Both the position numbers and the translations under genes were made by a program. A stretch of 64,000 nt of DNA from Denitrobaculum tricleocarpae (GTDB lineage: Bacteria; Pseudomonadota; Alphaproteobacteria; Kiloniellales; Kiloniellaceae): NCBI RefSeq assembly GCF_007004665.1, contig NZ_ML660054.1, positions 1 through 64,000 on the forward strand, in the 5' to 3' direction. This document shows, piece by piece, positions 55,157 to 63,983 of this stretch. A model generated the notes under the pieces. That model did no database searches, was not told where the DNA came from, and saw only the letters and a list, made by a program, of their open reading frames with translations. The stretch's first letter is position 1. Each line of letters begins with the position of its first letter.

Positions 55157-55542
55157 TTGCGCTCTTCAGGCGTGTTGCAGGTCATAGTATTACGCACGTC
55201 CTCTTCGCCTTTGCGGGCATGGGAAGCTGGGCCGTCTTCTCCAATCGCGCACATCCGATGCCAGACCCCGTCATCGCTGGAGTTGTTCAGGGCATGCTGT
55301 CCGCCTTTTTGACGCTGGTGCTCAAGACCATCATCGATCGTCTTGCGGAACGCTTCTCAGGTCATACGGCTCTATGGCTGCCGCCGCTCATAGCAGTCAG
55401 CGTCTCGGCCTGCCTGCTGGTCGTCATTCATAACGTGAGTGAAACGCCTGAAATCCCGCAGACTATCTCATTACCACTGATGGTCGCCGCCAGCTATGCG
55501 ACGATTTATAACTATTCCCGCTGGTCGCTTCGGAGAGAGTAA
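55144..55542 (+). CDS. Four-helix membrane protein of phospholipid cluster (132 aa)
   Basis: Overlaps cdsA by 13 bases and precedes the CDP-alcohol transferase by 3 bases, so cotranscribed. Four hydrophobic segments (HVLFAFAGMGSWAVF, GVVQGMLSAFLTLVL, LPPLIAVSVSACLLVVI, SLPLMVAASYATIY). Resembles small uncharacterised proteins accompanying such clusters. Unknown function. Confidence 0.75.
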   Translation: MDALIALFRRVAGHSITHVLFAFAGMGSWAVFSNRAHPMPDPVIAGVVQGMLSAFLTLVLKTIIDRLAERFSGHTALWLPPLIAVSVSACLLVVIHNVSETPEIPQTISLPLMVAASYATIYNYSRWSLRRE

Positions 55543-55545
55543 AAC

Positions 55546-56202
55546 ATGGCAGATAAGATGAGCCGCCGTCCCCTGACCAGCCGGGGCTCCGGTTGGGCGA
55601 AAGGCATAACCAAGGCCCTGGCAGCGACGTCCATCTCGCCCAACCAGGTCTCACAGGCCAGTATGCTCGCGGCGGCGCTTGCGGGAGTTGCCTTCTGGTT
55701 TTCCGGCGACACGGGCGACGCGGTTTTGCGGGGTGCCTTACTGGTGGGCGCCGCCGTCTTCTGCCAACTTCGGCTGCTCTGCAATCTCTTTGATGGATTG
55801 CTTGCCATTGAAGCCGGAAAAAGCGCCCCAGACGGAGCCTTCTGGAACGAGTTTCCCGATCGGGTGGCCGACATCCTGATTCTGGTCGGCGCCGGCTATG
55901 CGGTCGGCGAGGTATCACTCGGATGGACCGCCGCAGCCTTTGCCGTTTTCACCGCTTATGTGCGCGAGCTGGGCGGCGCCAATGGCATGCCCGCGGATTT
56001 CTCCGGACCCATGGCAAAACCGCATCGCATGGCCGCCATCACGCTCGCCGCCGTGATTGCGGCCCTGGAACCCCTCTGGCACGGCCAGGGTGAGGTTCTC
56101 ACTATTGCCTTATGGGTCATCACAATCGGCTCTGGCGTAACGACTTTCCGCCGCGCATTGCGGCTTCGCGCCTGGCTATGCAAAGGAAAAGAAGAGCAAT
56201 AG
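55546..56202 (+). CDS. CDP-alcohol phosphatidyltransferase-family protein with altered motif (218 aa)
   Basis: Six membrane helices and the CDP-alcohol motif region LFDGLLAIEAGKSAPDGAFWNEFPDRVAD. Compared with DGxxARx8Gx3Dx3D, Arg is Ile and the third Asp is Asn, while DG, G and the last D are kept. The substitutions question ordinary activity or imply a different alcohol acceptor. Ends the plsC-cdsA operon. Confidence 0.8.
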   Translation: MADKMSRRPLTSRGSGWAKGITKALAATSISPNQVSQASMLAAALAGVAFWFSGDTGDAVLRGALLVGAAVFCQLRLLCNLFDGLLAIEAGKSAPDGAFWNEFPDRVADILILVGAGYAVGEVSLGWTAAAFAVFTAYVRELGGANGMPADFSGPMAKPHRMAAITLAAVIAALEPLWHGQGEVLTIALWVITIGSGVTTFRRALRLRAWLCKGKEEQ

Positions 56203-56218
56203 AAACCCTCACCGGATC

Positions 56219-56677
56219 TTAGCGTGAGAAGGATACCTCGTCTGCCGGCACATTCTGTTCATCAATGGGTTCCGGATTTCTTGGAATATTCGGCAGATCG
56301 GGATCTATCCGATGCCAGGGTTGCGCCGAAGACGTCCAGATACTGCCCTCGGACTTGAAACAGCTGGGATCATCGAGAACACCGGCCTTGATTGCACGGA
56401 ACTGCGGATGGGCGCCGTTATGGGATATCAGGTGTACGCCGCAATTCGGGCAAAAATGCCGGTAGACGTCCGCACCGCTCCCGCCCTTTACGGTAAAAAC
56501 ACTGGTCTCACCTTGCGTGATGGTTAAAGCCTCGGCCGGGAACATCATACCGTAAGCACCGGCACCGCCGGCGACGTACTGACAGTCGCGGCAATAGCAG
56601 ACACCTGAGAGAAGCGGATCGCCTTTGACTTCAAAGCGAACGGCGCCGCAGAGACAGCCGCCTTTATGCTTTTTCAT
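56219..56677 (-). CDS. GFA-family protein (152 aa)
   Basis: Zinc motifs CLCGAV, VCYCRDCQYVAGG and FCPNCGVHLI; shorter variant with C-terminal WTSSAQPWHRIDPDLPNIPRNPEP. Start with AAGGA. It lies 4 bases after the MarR gene, so it is probably MarR-controlled. Second GFA protein in the window. Confidence 0.9.
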   Translation of the reverse strand: MKKHKGGCLCGAVRFEVKGDPLLSGVCYCRDCQYVAGGAGAYGMMFPAEALTITQGETSVFTVKGGSGADVYRHFCPNCGVHLISHNGAHPQFRAIKAGVLDDPSCFKSEGSIWTSSAQPWHRIDPDLPNIPRNPEPIDEQNVPADEVSFSR

Positions 56678-56680
56678 GTC

Positions 56681-57154
56681 TTATCCTTTTTTCGCAAAAT
56701 CTGAATTGTGGGCACTAAATGCACGGATGATTTCGGTTATGACAGTCCGGGTGATGGCAAGATCATCGGAATTCAAAGCGGCCGCGATGGGCAGCATGAC
56801 CTCCGCTTCCCGCTCCTTGATCACTGCGATCGCCCCCTCACCCTTATCTGTCAGTTCCAAAAGAACCGACCGCTTGTGCGCTTCGTTCTCGCGCCTGCGG
56901 ATCAGCTCCTGCTCAAAAAGCTCGTTGGCGATCTTCTGAATGAACTGGCGCGGCAGCATCAGCTGACGGCCTATGGCCGGAACTGTTATGGGACCATGGT
57001 CCAAAAGCTGTTCCAGAACCGCCCGCTGTGAGACAGATATGCCCGTCCGCTCCAGCTCCTGAGCCACTGAGGACTCAAGCGTTTTGTAAAGCGGCCGGAC
57101 CAGACGAATCAATTCGTAGAGCGAGTCCGGGCTGGATTGTTGACTATCTTTCAT
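56681..57154 (-). CDS. MarR-family transcriptional regulator (157 aa)
   Basis: Winged helix at residues 40-105 (SVSQRAVLEQLLDHGPITVPAIGRQLMLPRQFIQKIANELFEQELIRRRENEAHKRSVLLELTDKG) with the wing ENEAHKRS. Helical dimerisation ends. Two perfect palindromes lie just upstream; it likely represses itself and the GFA gene. Confidence 0.93.
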   Translation of the reverse strand: MKDSQQSSPDSLYELIRLVRPLYKTLESSVAQELERTGISVSQRAVLEQLLDHGPITVPAIGRQLMLPRQFIQKIANELFEQELIRRRENEAHKRSVLLELTDKGEGAIAVIKEREAEVMLPIAAALNSDDLAITRTVITEIIRAFSAHNSDFAKKG

Positions 57155-57164
57155 GACACCAAAT

Positions 57165-57202
57165 ATGTCATAATGACATCTTTGATGTCAATAAAATTGA
57201 CA
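57165..57202 (-). promoter_or_regulatory. Tandem palindromic operators upstream of marR-GFA
   Basis: ATGTCAT-A-ATGACAT (57165-57179) and TGTCAAT-AAA-ATTGACA (57186-57202) share TGTCA/TGACA half-sites. TTGACA on the minus strand (57197-57202 read in reverse) can serve as a -35 with ACATAT 17 bases downstream. Typical of MarR autoregulation. Confidence 0.65.
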
Positions 57203-57234
57203 GCGATTCGGGGCGTCCAGGAGCTTGAATAGAA

Positions 57235-57273
57235 AGCGCCGACCAGCTTCATCCCGCTGGTCAGCGCTTTTTT
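57235..57273 (-). terminator. Bidirectional intrinsic terminator after the antiporter gene
   Basis: Stem of 5+7 pairs with one mismatch (AGCGC-C-GACCAGC / GCTGGTC-A-GCGCT, 57235-57268), with T6 on the plus strand and TTTCT on the minus strand. Confidence 0.7.
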
Positions 57274-57300
57274 AAATATCCGGTCGCGTGCGACGTCGTC

Positions 57301-58764
57301 CTAAAAGAACACGAAGCTCACCACGACAAAGATCGGCATCAGTATGACGCACGACCAGGCCATGTACCCGAAGAAGCTCGGCATCGCGACGCCCCGCTCT
57401 TCCGCGATCGCGCGCACCATGAAGTTTGGCGCATTCCCGATATAGGTGTTCGCTCCCATAAAGACGGCACCGGCCGAAATCGCCAGCAGGGTGTCGGCAC
57501 GCGGCCCCATCAGGTTTACGGCGTCGCCACCCGCGGTGTTGAAAAACACCAGGTAGGTCGGCGCGTTATCCAGGAAGCTCGAGAGAATGCCTGTCGCCCA
57601 GAAATACATCACGTTCAGCGGCTCGCCTGCCTCGTTGCTCACGGAAGAGACGATGATACCCATCGCGCCGTCGGTTCCTGCCTTCAGGATGGCGATGGCC
57701 GGAACGATCGTGATGAAGATTGCAGCGAACAGCTTCGCGACCTCGACGATCGGGAACCAGGAGAAACCGTTGGCATCCCGGTTTTCCTTACTGGTCACAA
57801 TCAGCGACAAGCCCGCGATGGCCAGCAGAAGGACATCCCGGGCGATGTTTTGGAGCTCGATATGTACATGAAAGATCGTGAAGTCGATGCCCGGTTTCCA
57901 GATGCCGCTCAGCAACACCGCGCCAATGACACCGCCGAGGAGAAGAATATTGATCTTTCCATCCAATCCCAGTTTCTCCTGAGGCTCTCCACCCTCGGAC
58001 ACAGCTTCGGCCGGGGCTTCCAGGCCGCCTTCACGCTTATGCAAAAAGCTATCAACCGCGAAGAAAAGGACGAGCAGGAACGAGGATACCAGGACCATTG
58101 GCAGGAACATGTTCGTGGTCGGCCAGAAGAAATCCACACCCTTCAAAAAGCCCAGGAACAGCGGCGGATCACCCAGGGGAGTCAGGGAGCCGCCGACGTT
58201 CGCCACCAGAAAGATGAAAAAGACCACGACGTGGACTTTGTTTTTCCGCTCCGCGTTTGCATTCAGGATTGGGCGAATCAGCAGCATTGCCGCGCCGGTG
58301 GTTCCCATCCAGCTCGCGATGAGCGTACCGATCAGCAGGATCAGGGTATTGACCGCAGGCGTCCCCTTGAGTGTGCCCGTGACCCGCACACCGCCGGCGA
58401 CCGTGAAGAGCGATAGCAGCAGAATAATAAAAGGCAGATACTCGAGAAACCCAACATGCAGCAGCTCGAAGAGTGCCAGTTCGTAACCTTGCACAAGCGT
58501 AAAGGGGATCAGAAACGCCAGGGCCCAGACAGCCGACACCTTGCCGAAATGACTGTGCCAGAAGTGCGGCGCCACCAGAGGAAAAATCGCGATTGAAAGC
58601 AATATGCCGGCAAAGGGCACAACCCAGATCAATCCAAGCGTTCCACCATCCAGATGTGGCGCACCAGCCCCCGCCGCAAACGCCGCCGTCGGTGCGGCGA
58701 CGATACAAGACAAACTCGCAATCAGGACACGCAAAGATGTCCTGCCAAACAGTGAAAAGGTCAC
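57301..58764 (-). CDS. ArsB/NhaD-superfamily sodium/proton antiporter-like protein (487 aa)
   Basis: GTG start at 58764 after GGGGGA; an N-terminal signal-like helix (VLIASLSCIVAAPTAAFAAG) then about 12 membrane segments. Diagnostic stretches: GTLIASWMGTTGAAMLLIRPILNAN, VANVGGSLTPLGDPPLFLG, SSFLDNAPTYLVFF and GANTYIGNAPNFMV. These loops line the transport path in this superfamily. Substrate likely Na+/H+; a dicarboxylate is possible. Confidence 0.88.
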   Translation of the reverse strand: MTFSLFGRTSLRVLIASLSCIVAAPTAAFAAGAGAPHLDGGTLGLIWVVPFAGILLSIAIFPLVAPHFWHSHFGKVSAVWALAFLIPFTLVQGYELALFELLHVGFLEYLPFIILLLSLFTVAGGVRVTGTLKGTPAVNTLILLIGTLIASWMGTTGAAMLLIRPILNANAERKNKVHVVVFFIFLVANVGGSLTPLGDPPLFLGFLKGVDFFWPTTNMFLPMVLVSSFLLVLFFAVDSFLHKREGGLEAPAEAVSEGGEPQEKLGLDGKINILLLGGVIGAVLLSGIWKPGIDFTIFHVHIELQNIARDVLLLAIAGLSLIVTSKENRDANGFSWFPIVEVAKLFAAIFITIVPAIAILKAGTDGAMGIIVSSVSNEAGEPLNVMYFWATGILSSFLDNAPTYLVFFNTAGGDAVNLMGPRADTLLAISAGAVFMGANTYIGNAPNFMVRAIAEERGVAMPSFFGYMAWSCVILMPIFVVVSFVFF

Positions 58765-59002
58765 GGTCGTTAAATCCCCCCGAATGCGCCCCTTTAATCC
58801 CCACAGAAGTCTATACCTCCAGCCAGGGCTCGAAAACCCTCGGGGACAGGTCATTTAGTCGGAAGCGTCACGCCAGGCAAGCCCGGGATTCCGGGCGCGG
58901 GCGCAGGAACGACCGCTCAGCGGACCCGCCCCTGCCGGAACAACAAAATGTGATCTTCTCGGGATACCACCGGGGCGAGAGCCAATGCTATCGCTCATTC
59001 AT

Positions 59003-61240
59003 TCAATCGGGGCCTCGAACCGATATGACAGCTCCTGGCCGCGGTTTTATGACCCTTTGAATGAACAGAATTCCCGCGGCCAGACCAACACCGATAATAT
59101 CTGACACGATGCCCCCTTCGATCATGAAAAGCGCCGCGAGGACCAGGGCAATACGCAGGAACCAGACTGTTTGCGCCCCCAGGAACCAACCCTGCACACC
59201 AGCCGACAACAGAAATACGCCCAGCACGGCCGTGACCAGCGCCCGTCCGATTTCGAATGCGCTGCCGTCCATAAGGATCGCCTGGTTGTAGAAAAACATG
59301 AAGGGCACGATGAAGGCCGCGATGCCGATCTTGAATGAGGCGACCGAGGTTTCCATCGGATTGGCGCCGGAGATACCGGCGGCGGCGTAGGATGCCAACG
59401 CCACCGGGGGCGTTATCGCCGAGACGACGGCGAAGTAGAAGACAAAGAAGTGTGCCGTAAGTGCCGGAATCCCCAGTTCGATCAGCCCGGGCGCCACGAC
59501 CGATGCCGCGACCGCGTAAGCTGCGGTTGTCGGCATACCCATTCCAAGAAGGATTGCAATGCACATTGCAAAGAACAGCGCCAGGATCTGCGACGCCTCG
59601 GCAAGTCCGAGCAGCAGGTTTGAGAAGCGTGCGCCCACACCGGTCAGTGAGATTACCCCGACGATGATACCCGCACAGGCACAAACGGCGATGATCTGCA
59701 CCGACATGATACCGGCGATCTCAAAGGCCTTGCCGATTGAACGGGGTCCCATCCGGTAGGGTGTCAGCCAGCTCACCACGGCCGCGGCAGCCGTCGCGAG
59801 TGTACCGGCCCGAATGACCGAATACCCCATGAAAAGCGCCGCGATCAGAATAATGATCGGCAGGAACAGGAAGACCTGCCGCATCATCTCGCGCAGCTTG
59901 GGCAACTCGTCGTCGCGCATCCCCCGCATGCCGAGCTTTGCGGCCTCGAAGTCAACCATGAAGTAGATCGAAACGAAGTACAGGATCGCCGGAATGATCG
60001 CTGCAATTGCGATCTCGGTGTAGGGAATACCCGTGATCTCCGCCATGATGAAAGCGCCGGCGCCCATGATCGGCGGCATGATCTGTCCACCGGTCGAGGC
60101 AGCGGCCTCAATCGCCCCGGCGGTCTTGCGGTGGTACCCGACTTTCTTCATCAGCGGGATGGTGAGCGAGCCCGTGGCAACCACGTTGCCGGCCGAGGTG
60201 CCGTTGATCATCCCCATCAGGCCACTGGCAAAGATCGCCACCTTGGCCGGACCGCCACGCGCCCGACCTGCTGCCGCGAAAGCAAAGTTGACGAAGTAGG
60301 CGCCGACCTTCGAGGCCTGGAGAAACGCCGCGAAGATAATGAAGAGAATGATGTAGGTGGAGGAGACGGCGGTCGTAGGCCCAAGGATGCCCGCATCCGT
60401 ATAAACCTGGCTGAAAAAGCGCTGCCAGGTAATGGCGGGCGCGCTCAGAAAGCCGGGGAGATACTGCCCGGTAAAGACATAGATCAGAAAGATGCCCGCG
60501 ATGATCACCAGCGCCAGACCGGCGACGCGGCGGGTCAGCTCCATGATCAGAATCGTGCCGGCGACGGCAGCGATGGAGATCCCGATCGGAGCAAAGGGTG
60601 TTCCCGTCGAATTGCGCATCAAGGTGCCGTAGATTGCGATCAGGTAGGCCGCCACGGCTAAACCGCACACCGCCAGGACGATGTCGGGAAAGGCCAGGTG
60701 GCTGCGCTCCTGACGGTCGGCCCAGGAGAGCAGAACCGCCCCAACCGTTGCGAGCAGAAGCGGCACGCCAAAGAGCCAGGTTTCTTTGAATTTAATCTCC
60801 GCATCAATGCCGTTCCACAGCACACCGCCGGCAATATCGACAGCGAATGACAAGGCCATGCCAAGCGCAAGAAGCGCGGGCAGGATTAACAGATAGGACA
60901 GGTAGTCCAGCAGCCGGGTTTCGTTGGCCGGGCCGCTGGCGAAATTGCGCGCCGAGAAGAGAATAAAACCAAGACCAAGCGCCCCGGCAACATGGACGAT
61001 GCGGAAGTTCCAGGTTTCCATGGGGAAGACCGGGAGGAACGGAAGATCGACCAGACCGCCGGTCATGGCGCTCAAGGAGAGACCGTTGAGCGCAGCCATG
61101 TGGAAGCCCGCGTAAACCGCCGCTAAAACAGCGACTACGATATGCGCCCGTCCTGCGAAGAGGCGTCGATTGCTCTCGACGGGCTCTTCATCGATCCCTT
61201 CGACAGTGATCTTACTCTCGGTTTCATTTTGGTTTGTCAC
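59003..61240 (-). CDS. TRAP transporter fused 4TM/12TM permease (TAXI type, 745 aa)
   Basis: GTG start after GGGGGTG. Small-permease helices within the first 200 residues, fused to the large DctM-like part: FASGLMGMINGTSAGNVVATGSLTIPLMKKVGYHRKTAGAIEAAASTGGQIMPPIMGAGAFIMAE and GMPTTAAYAVAASVVAPGLIELGIPALTAHFFVFYFAVVSAITPPVALASYAAAGI. Works with the TAXI receptor encoded upstream to import organic acids using an ion gradient. Confidence 0.95.
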   Translation of the reverse strand: MTNQNETESKITVEGIDEEPVESNRRLFAGRAHIVVAVLAAVYAGFHMAALNGLSLSAMTGGLVDLPFLPVFPMETWNFRIVHVAGALGLGFILFSARNFASGPANETRLLDYLSYLLILPALLALGMALSFAVDIAGGVLWNGIDAEIKFKETWLFGVPLLLATVGAVLLSWADRQERSHLAFPDIVLAVCGLAVAAYLIAIYGTLMRNSTGTPFAPIGISIAAVAGTILIMELTRRVAGLALVIIAGIFLIYVFTGQYLPGFLSAPAITWQRFFSQVYTDAGILGPTTAVSSTYIILFIIFAAFLQASKVGAYFVNFAFAAAGRARGGPAKVAIFASGLMGMINGTSAGNVVATGSLTIPLMKKVGYHRKTAGAIEAAASTGGQIMPPIMGAGAFIMAEITGIPYTEIAIAAIIPAILYFVSIYFMVDFEAAKLGMRGMRDDELPKLREMMRQVFLFLPIIILIAALFMGYSVIRAGTLATAAAAVVSWLTPYRMGPRSIGKAFEIAGIMSVQIIAVCACAGIIVGVISLTGVGARFSNLLLGLAEASQILALFFAMCIAILLGMGMPTTAAYAVAASVVAPGLIELGIPALTAHFFVFYFAVVSAITPPVALASYAAAGISGANPMETSVASFKIGIAAFIVPFMFFYNQAILMDGSAFEIGRALVTAVLGVFLLSAGVQGWFLGAQTVWFLRIALVLAALFMIEGGIVSDIIGVGLAAGILFIQRVIKPRPGAVISVRGPD

Positions 61241-61526
61241 GGCACCCCCCTGTTTTCCGTTAGTCTGCCTAAAAGACTCCAGAATACCAGCGCTTATTCC
61301 CGCCTCTCGCGCCCTAGGTCTTTTGACGCAGCCACCTTGCCGTCTCGCTCAAAGACGCTAATCCGCTCTATGCCGCGTGGTTGGTGGTCACTGTGTTGGC
61401 CGGTCATTTGAGCGGCAAAACACCACAGAGCGATCCATCCAACCCACGTCTATCTGAGGGTGCGCGCCCAAAAAAGGGCCGCCTTGCTCGGCAAAGCGGC
61501 CCTTCTTCACTATCGGAGAATGTGAC
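61241..61526. other. Gap between TRAP receptor and permease genes
   Basis: No gene seen. It contains the terminator hairpin (61474-61504) just after the receptor stop; the rest is the permease leader. Confidence 0.6.
61474..61504 (-). terminator. Intrinsic terminator after the TRAP receptor gene
   Basis: 9-bp GC-rich stem (AAGGGCCGC at 61474-61482, GCGGCCCTT at 61496-61504), followed on the minus strand by TTTT(TT). It would make receptor mRNA more abundant than permease mRNA. Confidence 0.8.
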
Positions 61527-62507
61527 TTAGCCGCCGTGGACCATTTCACCGGCGATCGAGGCACCGTTCTCATTGAACCACTTGGCCGCACCCGGATGCC
61601 ATTTCATCACTTCGTTCTTGTTCCAGTGCTCAGGCAACGTCGAACGGGCCGCACGGTGAATGCTGACCATCCGATCGTTATCGGACATCACGACGTCAAC
61701 AACCGCATAAACAAAGTCGTCCGGCAAATCGCAATTGGCGATCGCGAAGTTCCACATGGAAACCGAACGCGCATCGTTTTCCAGCGTCGTGTAGGTGCTG
61801 GACTCGATGCTGAAGGAGGAAACAGGGAAGGTCTCAAGAATTTTTCCCTGCTCTTCTTCCGTAAACTCGATGATGTTCACCTTGGTCTGCACTTCAAGCT
61901 GGCTGACCGCCGGAACGGGTACGCCGGCCGCAAAGGCAATCACATCGAGCAGACCATCCTGCAGCTGACCGCCCAGATCCGTCCAGCCGCCGTTCCGGCG
62001 TTCGAAGTTAACACCGAGCGTCTCCATCATGCGGGGGAAATAGGTGTCGGACGTCGAACCCGCGGGGCCGAAACCGATACGGGCGCCATCGGGAATGTCC
62101 TTGATCGATGCAATCCCGGAAGACGACAGCGTGGTGACCGAGAACGGTGTCTGATACATCGGGAACATTGCGCAGGCATTGGTCATCTGCAGGCCCGGAG
62201 CAATCGGGTTTGTGCCCTGAATCGATTCTGCGGCAGGCCCCATGGTGGTCATGCCAAAGGCCGCGTCACCGGTGTGAACCAGCGCCATATTCTGCATGGG
62301 ACCGCCGGTGACTTCGCCACCGCCGGAAATCCCCAGCTCGTCGGCCACAAGGTTGGCCCACCCCGAACCGTAAGCGAAGTAGGTTCCGCCCTGGGAAGCG
62401 GTACCGACGGTAAAGCTGTCCGGCCAACCCGCCCGATCCTGGGCAAAGGCAGCTGATGCAGTGAGTGCAAGAGCGACGGCGCCGCTGGTGAGTGCTGTAA
62501 ATCTCAT
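61527..62507 (-). CDS. TAXI-family TRAP transporter solute receptor (326 aa)
   Basis: Signal peptide (residues 1-22), then FTVGTASQGGTYFAYGSGWANLVADELG, the TAXI ligand-binding start, and TGGPMQNMALVHTGDAAFGMTT. C-terminal WHPGAAKWFNENG. Periplasmic; delivers substrate to the downstream permease. GGGAG ribosome site. Confidence 0.95.
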   Translation of the reverse strand: MRFTALTSGAVALALTASAAFAQDRAGWPDSFTVGTASQGGTYFAYGSGWANLVADELGISGGGEVTGGPMQNMALVHTGDAAFGMTTMGPAAESIQGTNPIAPGLQMTNACAMFPMYQTPFSVTTLSSSGIASIKDIPDGARIGFGPAGSTSDTYFPRMMETLGVNFERRNGGWTDLGGQLQDGLLDVIAFAAGVPVPAVSQLEVQTKVNIIEFTEEEQGKILETFPVSSFSIESSTYTTLENDARSVSMWNFAIANCDLPDDFVYAVVDVVMSDNDRMVSIHRAARSTLPEHWNKNEVMKWHPGAAKWFNENGASIAGEMVHGG

Positions 62508-62731
62508 TTGGAACTCCCTGTACTGTTTTGCGCAGCTTTCATGCTGAGCGTTTTGATTGATACGTCAGAATCGGCGATAGTTATATTCAAAAGTGTTCTG
62601 TGCTTCCAGTTCAAGATAATCCGTCGTCGCATTCGTATCGGCGATCTTCCCGACCGCACTTCTACTCCGCGCTGTGCCAATGTCTCGATGTTTTCTATTT
62701 TCAGAAAGCCCGGAGCCTGTATTCTGCGCGC

Positions 62732-63121
62732 ATGACAGCAAAAGCAATCATTCCGGACGATCTAAAGAGCTATTACGACGACTGGCATATGTCGCCCGGC
62801 CTGGCCTGTAACGGTTTTGTCTTCTTTACCGGTTTCACTGGCACAAGGGCGGACGGCAGCCTCTCAAGCGACCCTGAAATGCAGATCCGCGATGCCTTTG
62901 ACAAGGTTCAGTCCGTTCTCGAGGCAGGAGGAATGGGCTTCGGACACCTTGTCGAGATGACCAGTTATCATGTCGGCCTCCGGGATCATTTGGACATCTT
63001 CAAATCCGTGCGTGACAGCTTCGTCGTCGAGCCCTACCCGGCCTGGACGGCAATCGAGGTCGCGGGCTTTGTCCGTGAAGGCGCAATTGTCGAGATCCGG
63101 GTCATCGCACGCGCGCCCTGA
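62732..63121 (+). CDS. Rid-family (YjgF/YER057c/UK114) protein (129 aa)
   Basis: PGLACNGFVFFTGFTGTRADGSLSSDPEMQIRDAFDKVQSVLEAGGMGFGHLVEMTSYHVGLRDHLDIFKSVRDSFVVEPYPAWTAIEVAGFVREGAIVEIRVIA shows the Rid fold with the substrate Arg in VEIRVIA. Acts on enamine/imine intermediates; could support the PLP enzyme metabolism nearby. Upstream region (62508-62731) faces the divergent TRAP receptor. Confidence 0.92.
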   Translation: MTAKAIIPDDLKSYYDDWHMSPGLACNGFVFFTGFTGTRADGSLSSDPEMQIRDAFDKVQSVLEAGGMGFGHLVEMTSYHVGLRDHLDIFKSVRDSFVVEPYPAWTAIEVAGFVREGAIVEIRVIARAP

Positions 63122-63149
63122 TCTCGCCACCTGAGCTGCAGAGACGCGG

Positions 63150-63983
63150 CTACTGCACGGTTATGGTCTGGGCGACAAAATTGGTGACGCGCTCGCGAAG
63201 GCCGAAATTGTAGAGATCGTTATGACCGGCTTGCGGGACAAAGATCCCTTCCTTGGGCGCTTGGATGGCATCCAATAGCTGCCGGCCGAAACGAACATTG
63301 GTCACAGCATCCTGTTCTCCATGGATCAGGAGCACCGGAGCTCTCAGCATGTCGGCCTTCGCCAATGAATTCCATTGATCCAGGATCAGCCAGCGGGCAG
63401 GAAGATACCAGTAGTGCGCCTGAGCAACATCGGCAACCGATGTAAAGGGAGCCTCTAGTACAACCGCCGCGAACTGCTGCTCGGCCGCCAGTTGGACGGC
63501 AACGCCGCTGCCGAGCGACTCGCCGTAAAGCACGGTTTTTTCTGGCGAAATTCCCTGATCCCTCATCCAGTTAAGAACGGTGGCGGCATCCTCCACCAGA
63601 TCACTTTGGGTCGGCGATCCTTCGTTGCCGCTGTAGCCGCGGTAACCGACAAAGAATACGCCGTATCCCGCGTCGGCAAAAAACGAGAATTTGGGCACGC
63701 GATCGGCCAGCTGTCCCGCATTTCCATGGAAAACAACGACTGTCGGCGCGCCGGGTTTGCGCGCCGGAACATACCAGTGCCGTTGAAGAAGGCCGTCTTT
63801 GGTCGTCAGCTCCACTTCACTCAAGCCAGGCAATCCAACGGCTTCAATCTCCGGGAGCGTTTGGCCGGCGGGGTACATCAGCGTGCGCTGGAACGCGAAC
63901 ATGAGTCCGGTCAGCAGCAGGTACCCGACCACACCCAACCACAAAATCGTCATGACACTTTCCCCGGCCGTTCGCTTCGCCAT
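63150..63983 (-). CDS. Membrane-anchored alpha/beta hydrolase, BEM46/ABHD13-like (277 aa)
   Basis: N-terminal membrane helix (WLGVVGYLLLTGLMFAFQ), FHGNAGQLADRVPKFSFFADAGYGVFFVGYRGYSGNEGSPTQ, nucleophile GESLGSG, Asp in HGEQDAVTNV and His in AGHNDLYN. All triad residues are present. Start at 63983 after AAGGGG; 63953 is a second choice. Substrate unknown; faces the cytoplasm or periplasm depending on anchor orientation. Confidence 0.9.
   Translation of the reverse strand: MAKRTAGESVMTILWLGVVGYLLLTGLMFAFQRTLMYPAGQTLPEIEAVGLPGLSEVELTTKDGLLQRHWYVPARKPGAPTVVVFHGNAGQLADRVPKFSFFADAGYGVFFVGYRGYSGNEGSPTQSDLVEDAATVLNWMRDQGISPEKTVLYGESLGSGVAVQLAAEQQFAAVVLEAPFTSVADVAQAHYWYLPARWLILDQWNSLAKADMLRAPVLLIHGEQDAVTNVRFGRQLLDAIQAPKEGIFVPQAGHNDLYNFGLRERVTNFVAQTITVQ

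Noticed and set aside
61536-62456. 306-aa plus-strand frame
   Set aside because: Antisense to the TAXI receptor gene.
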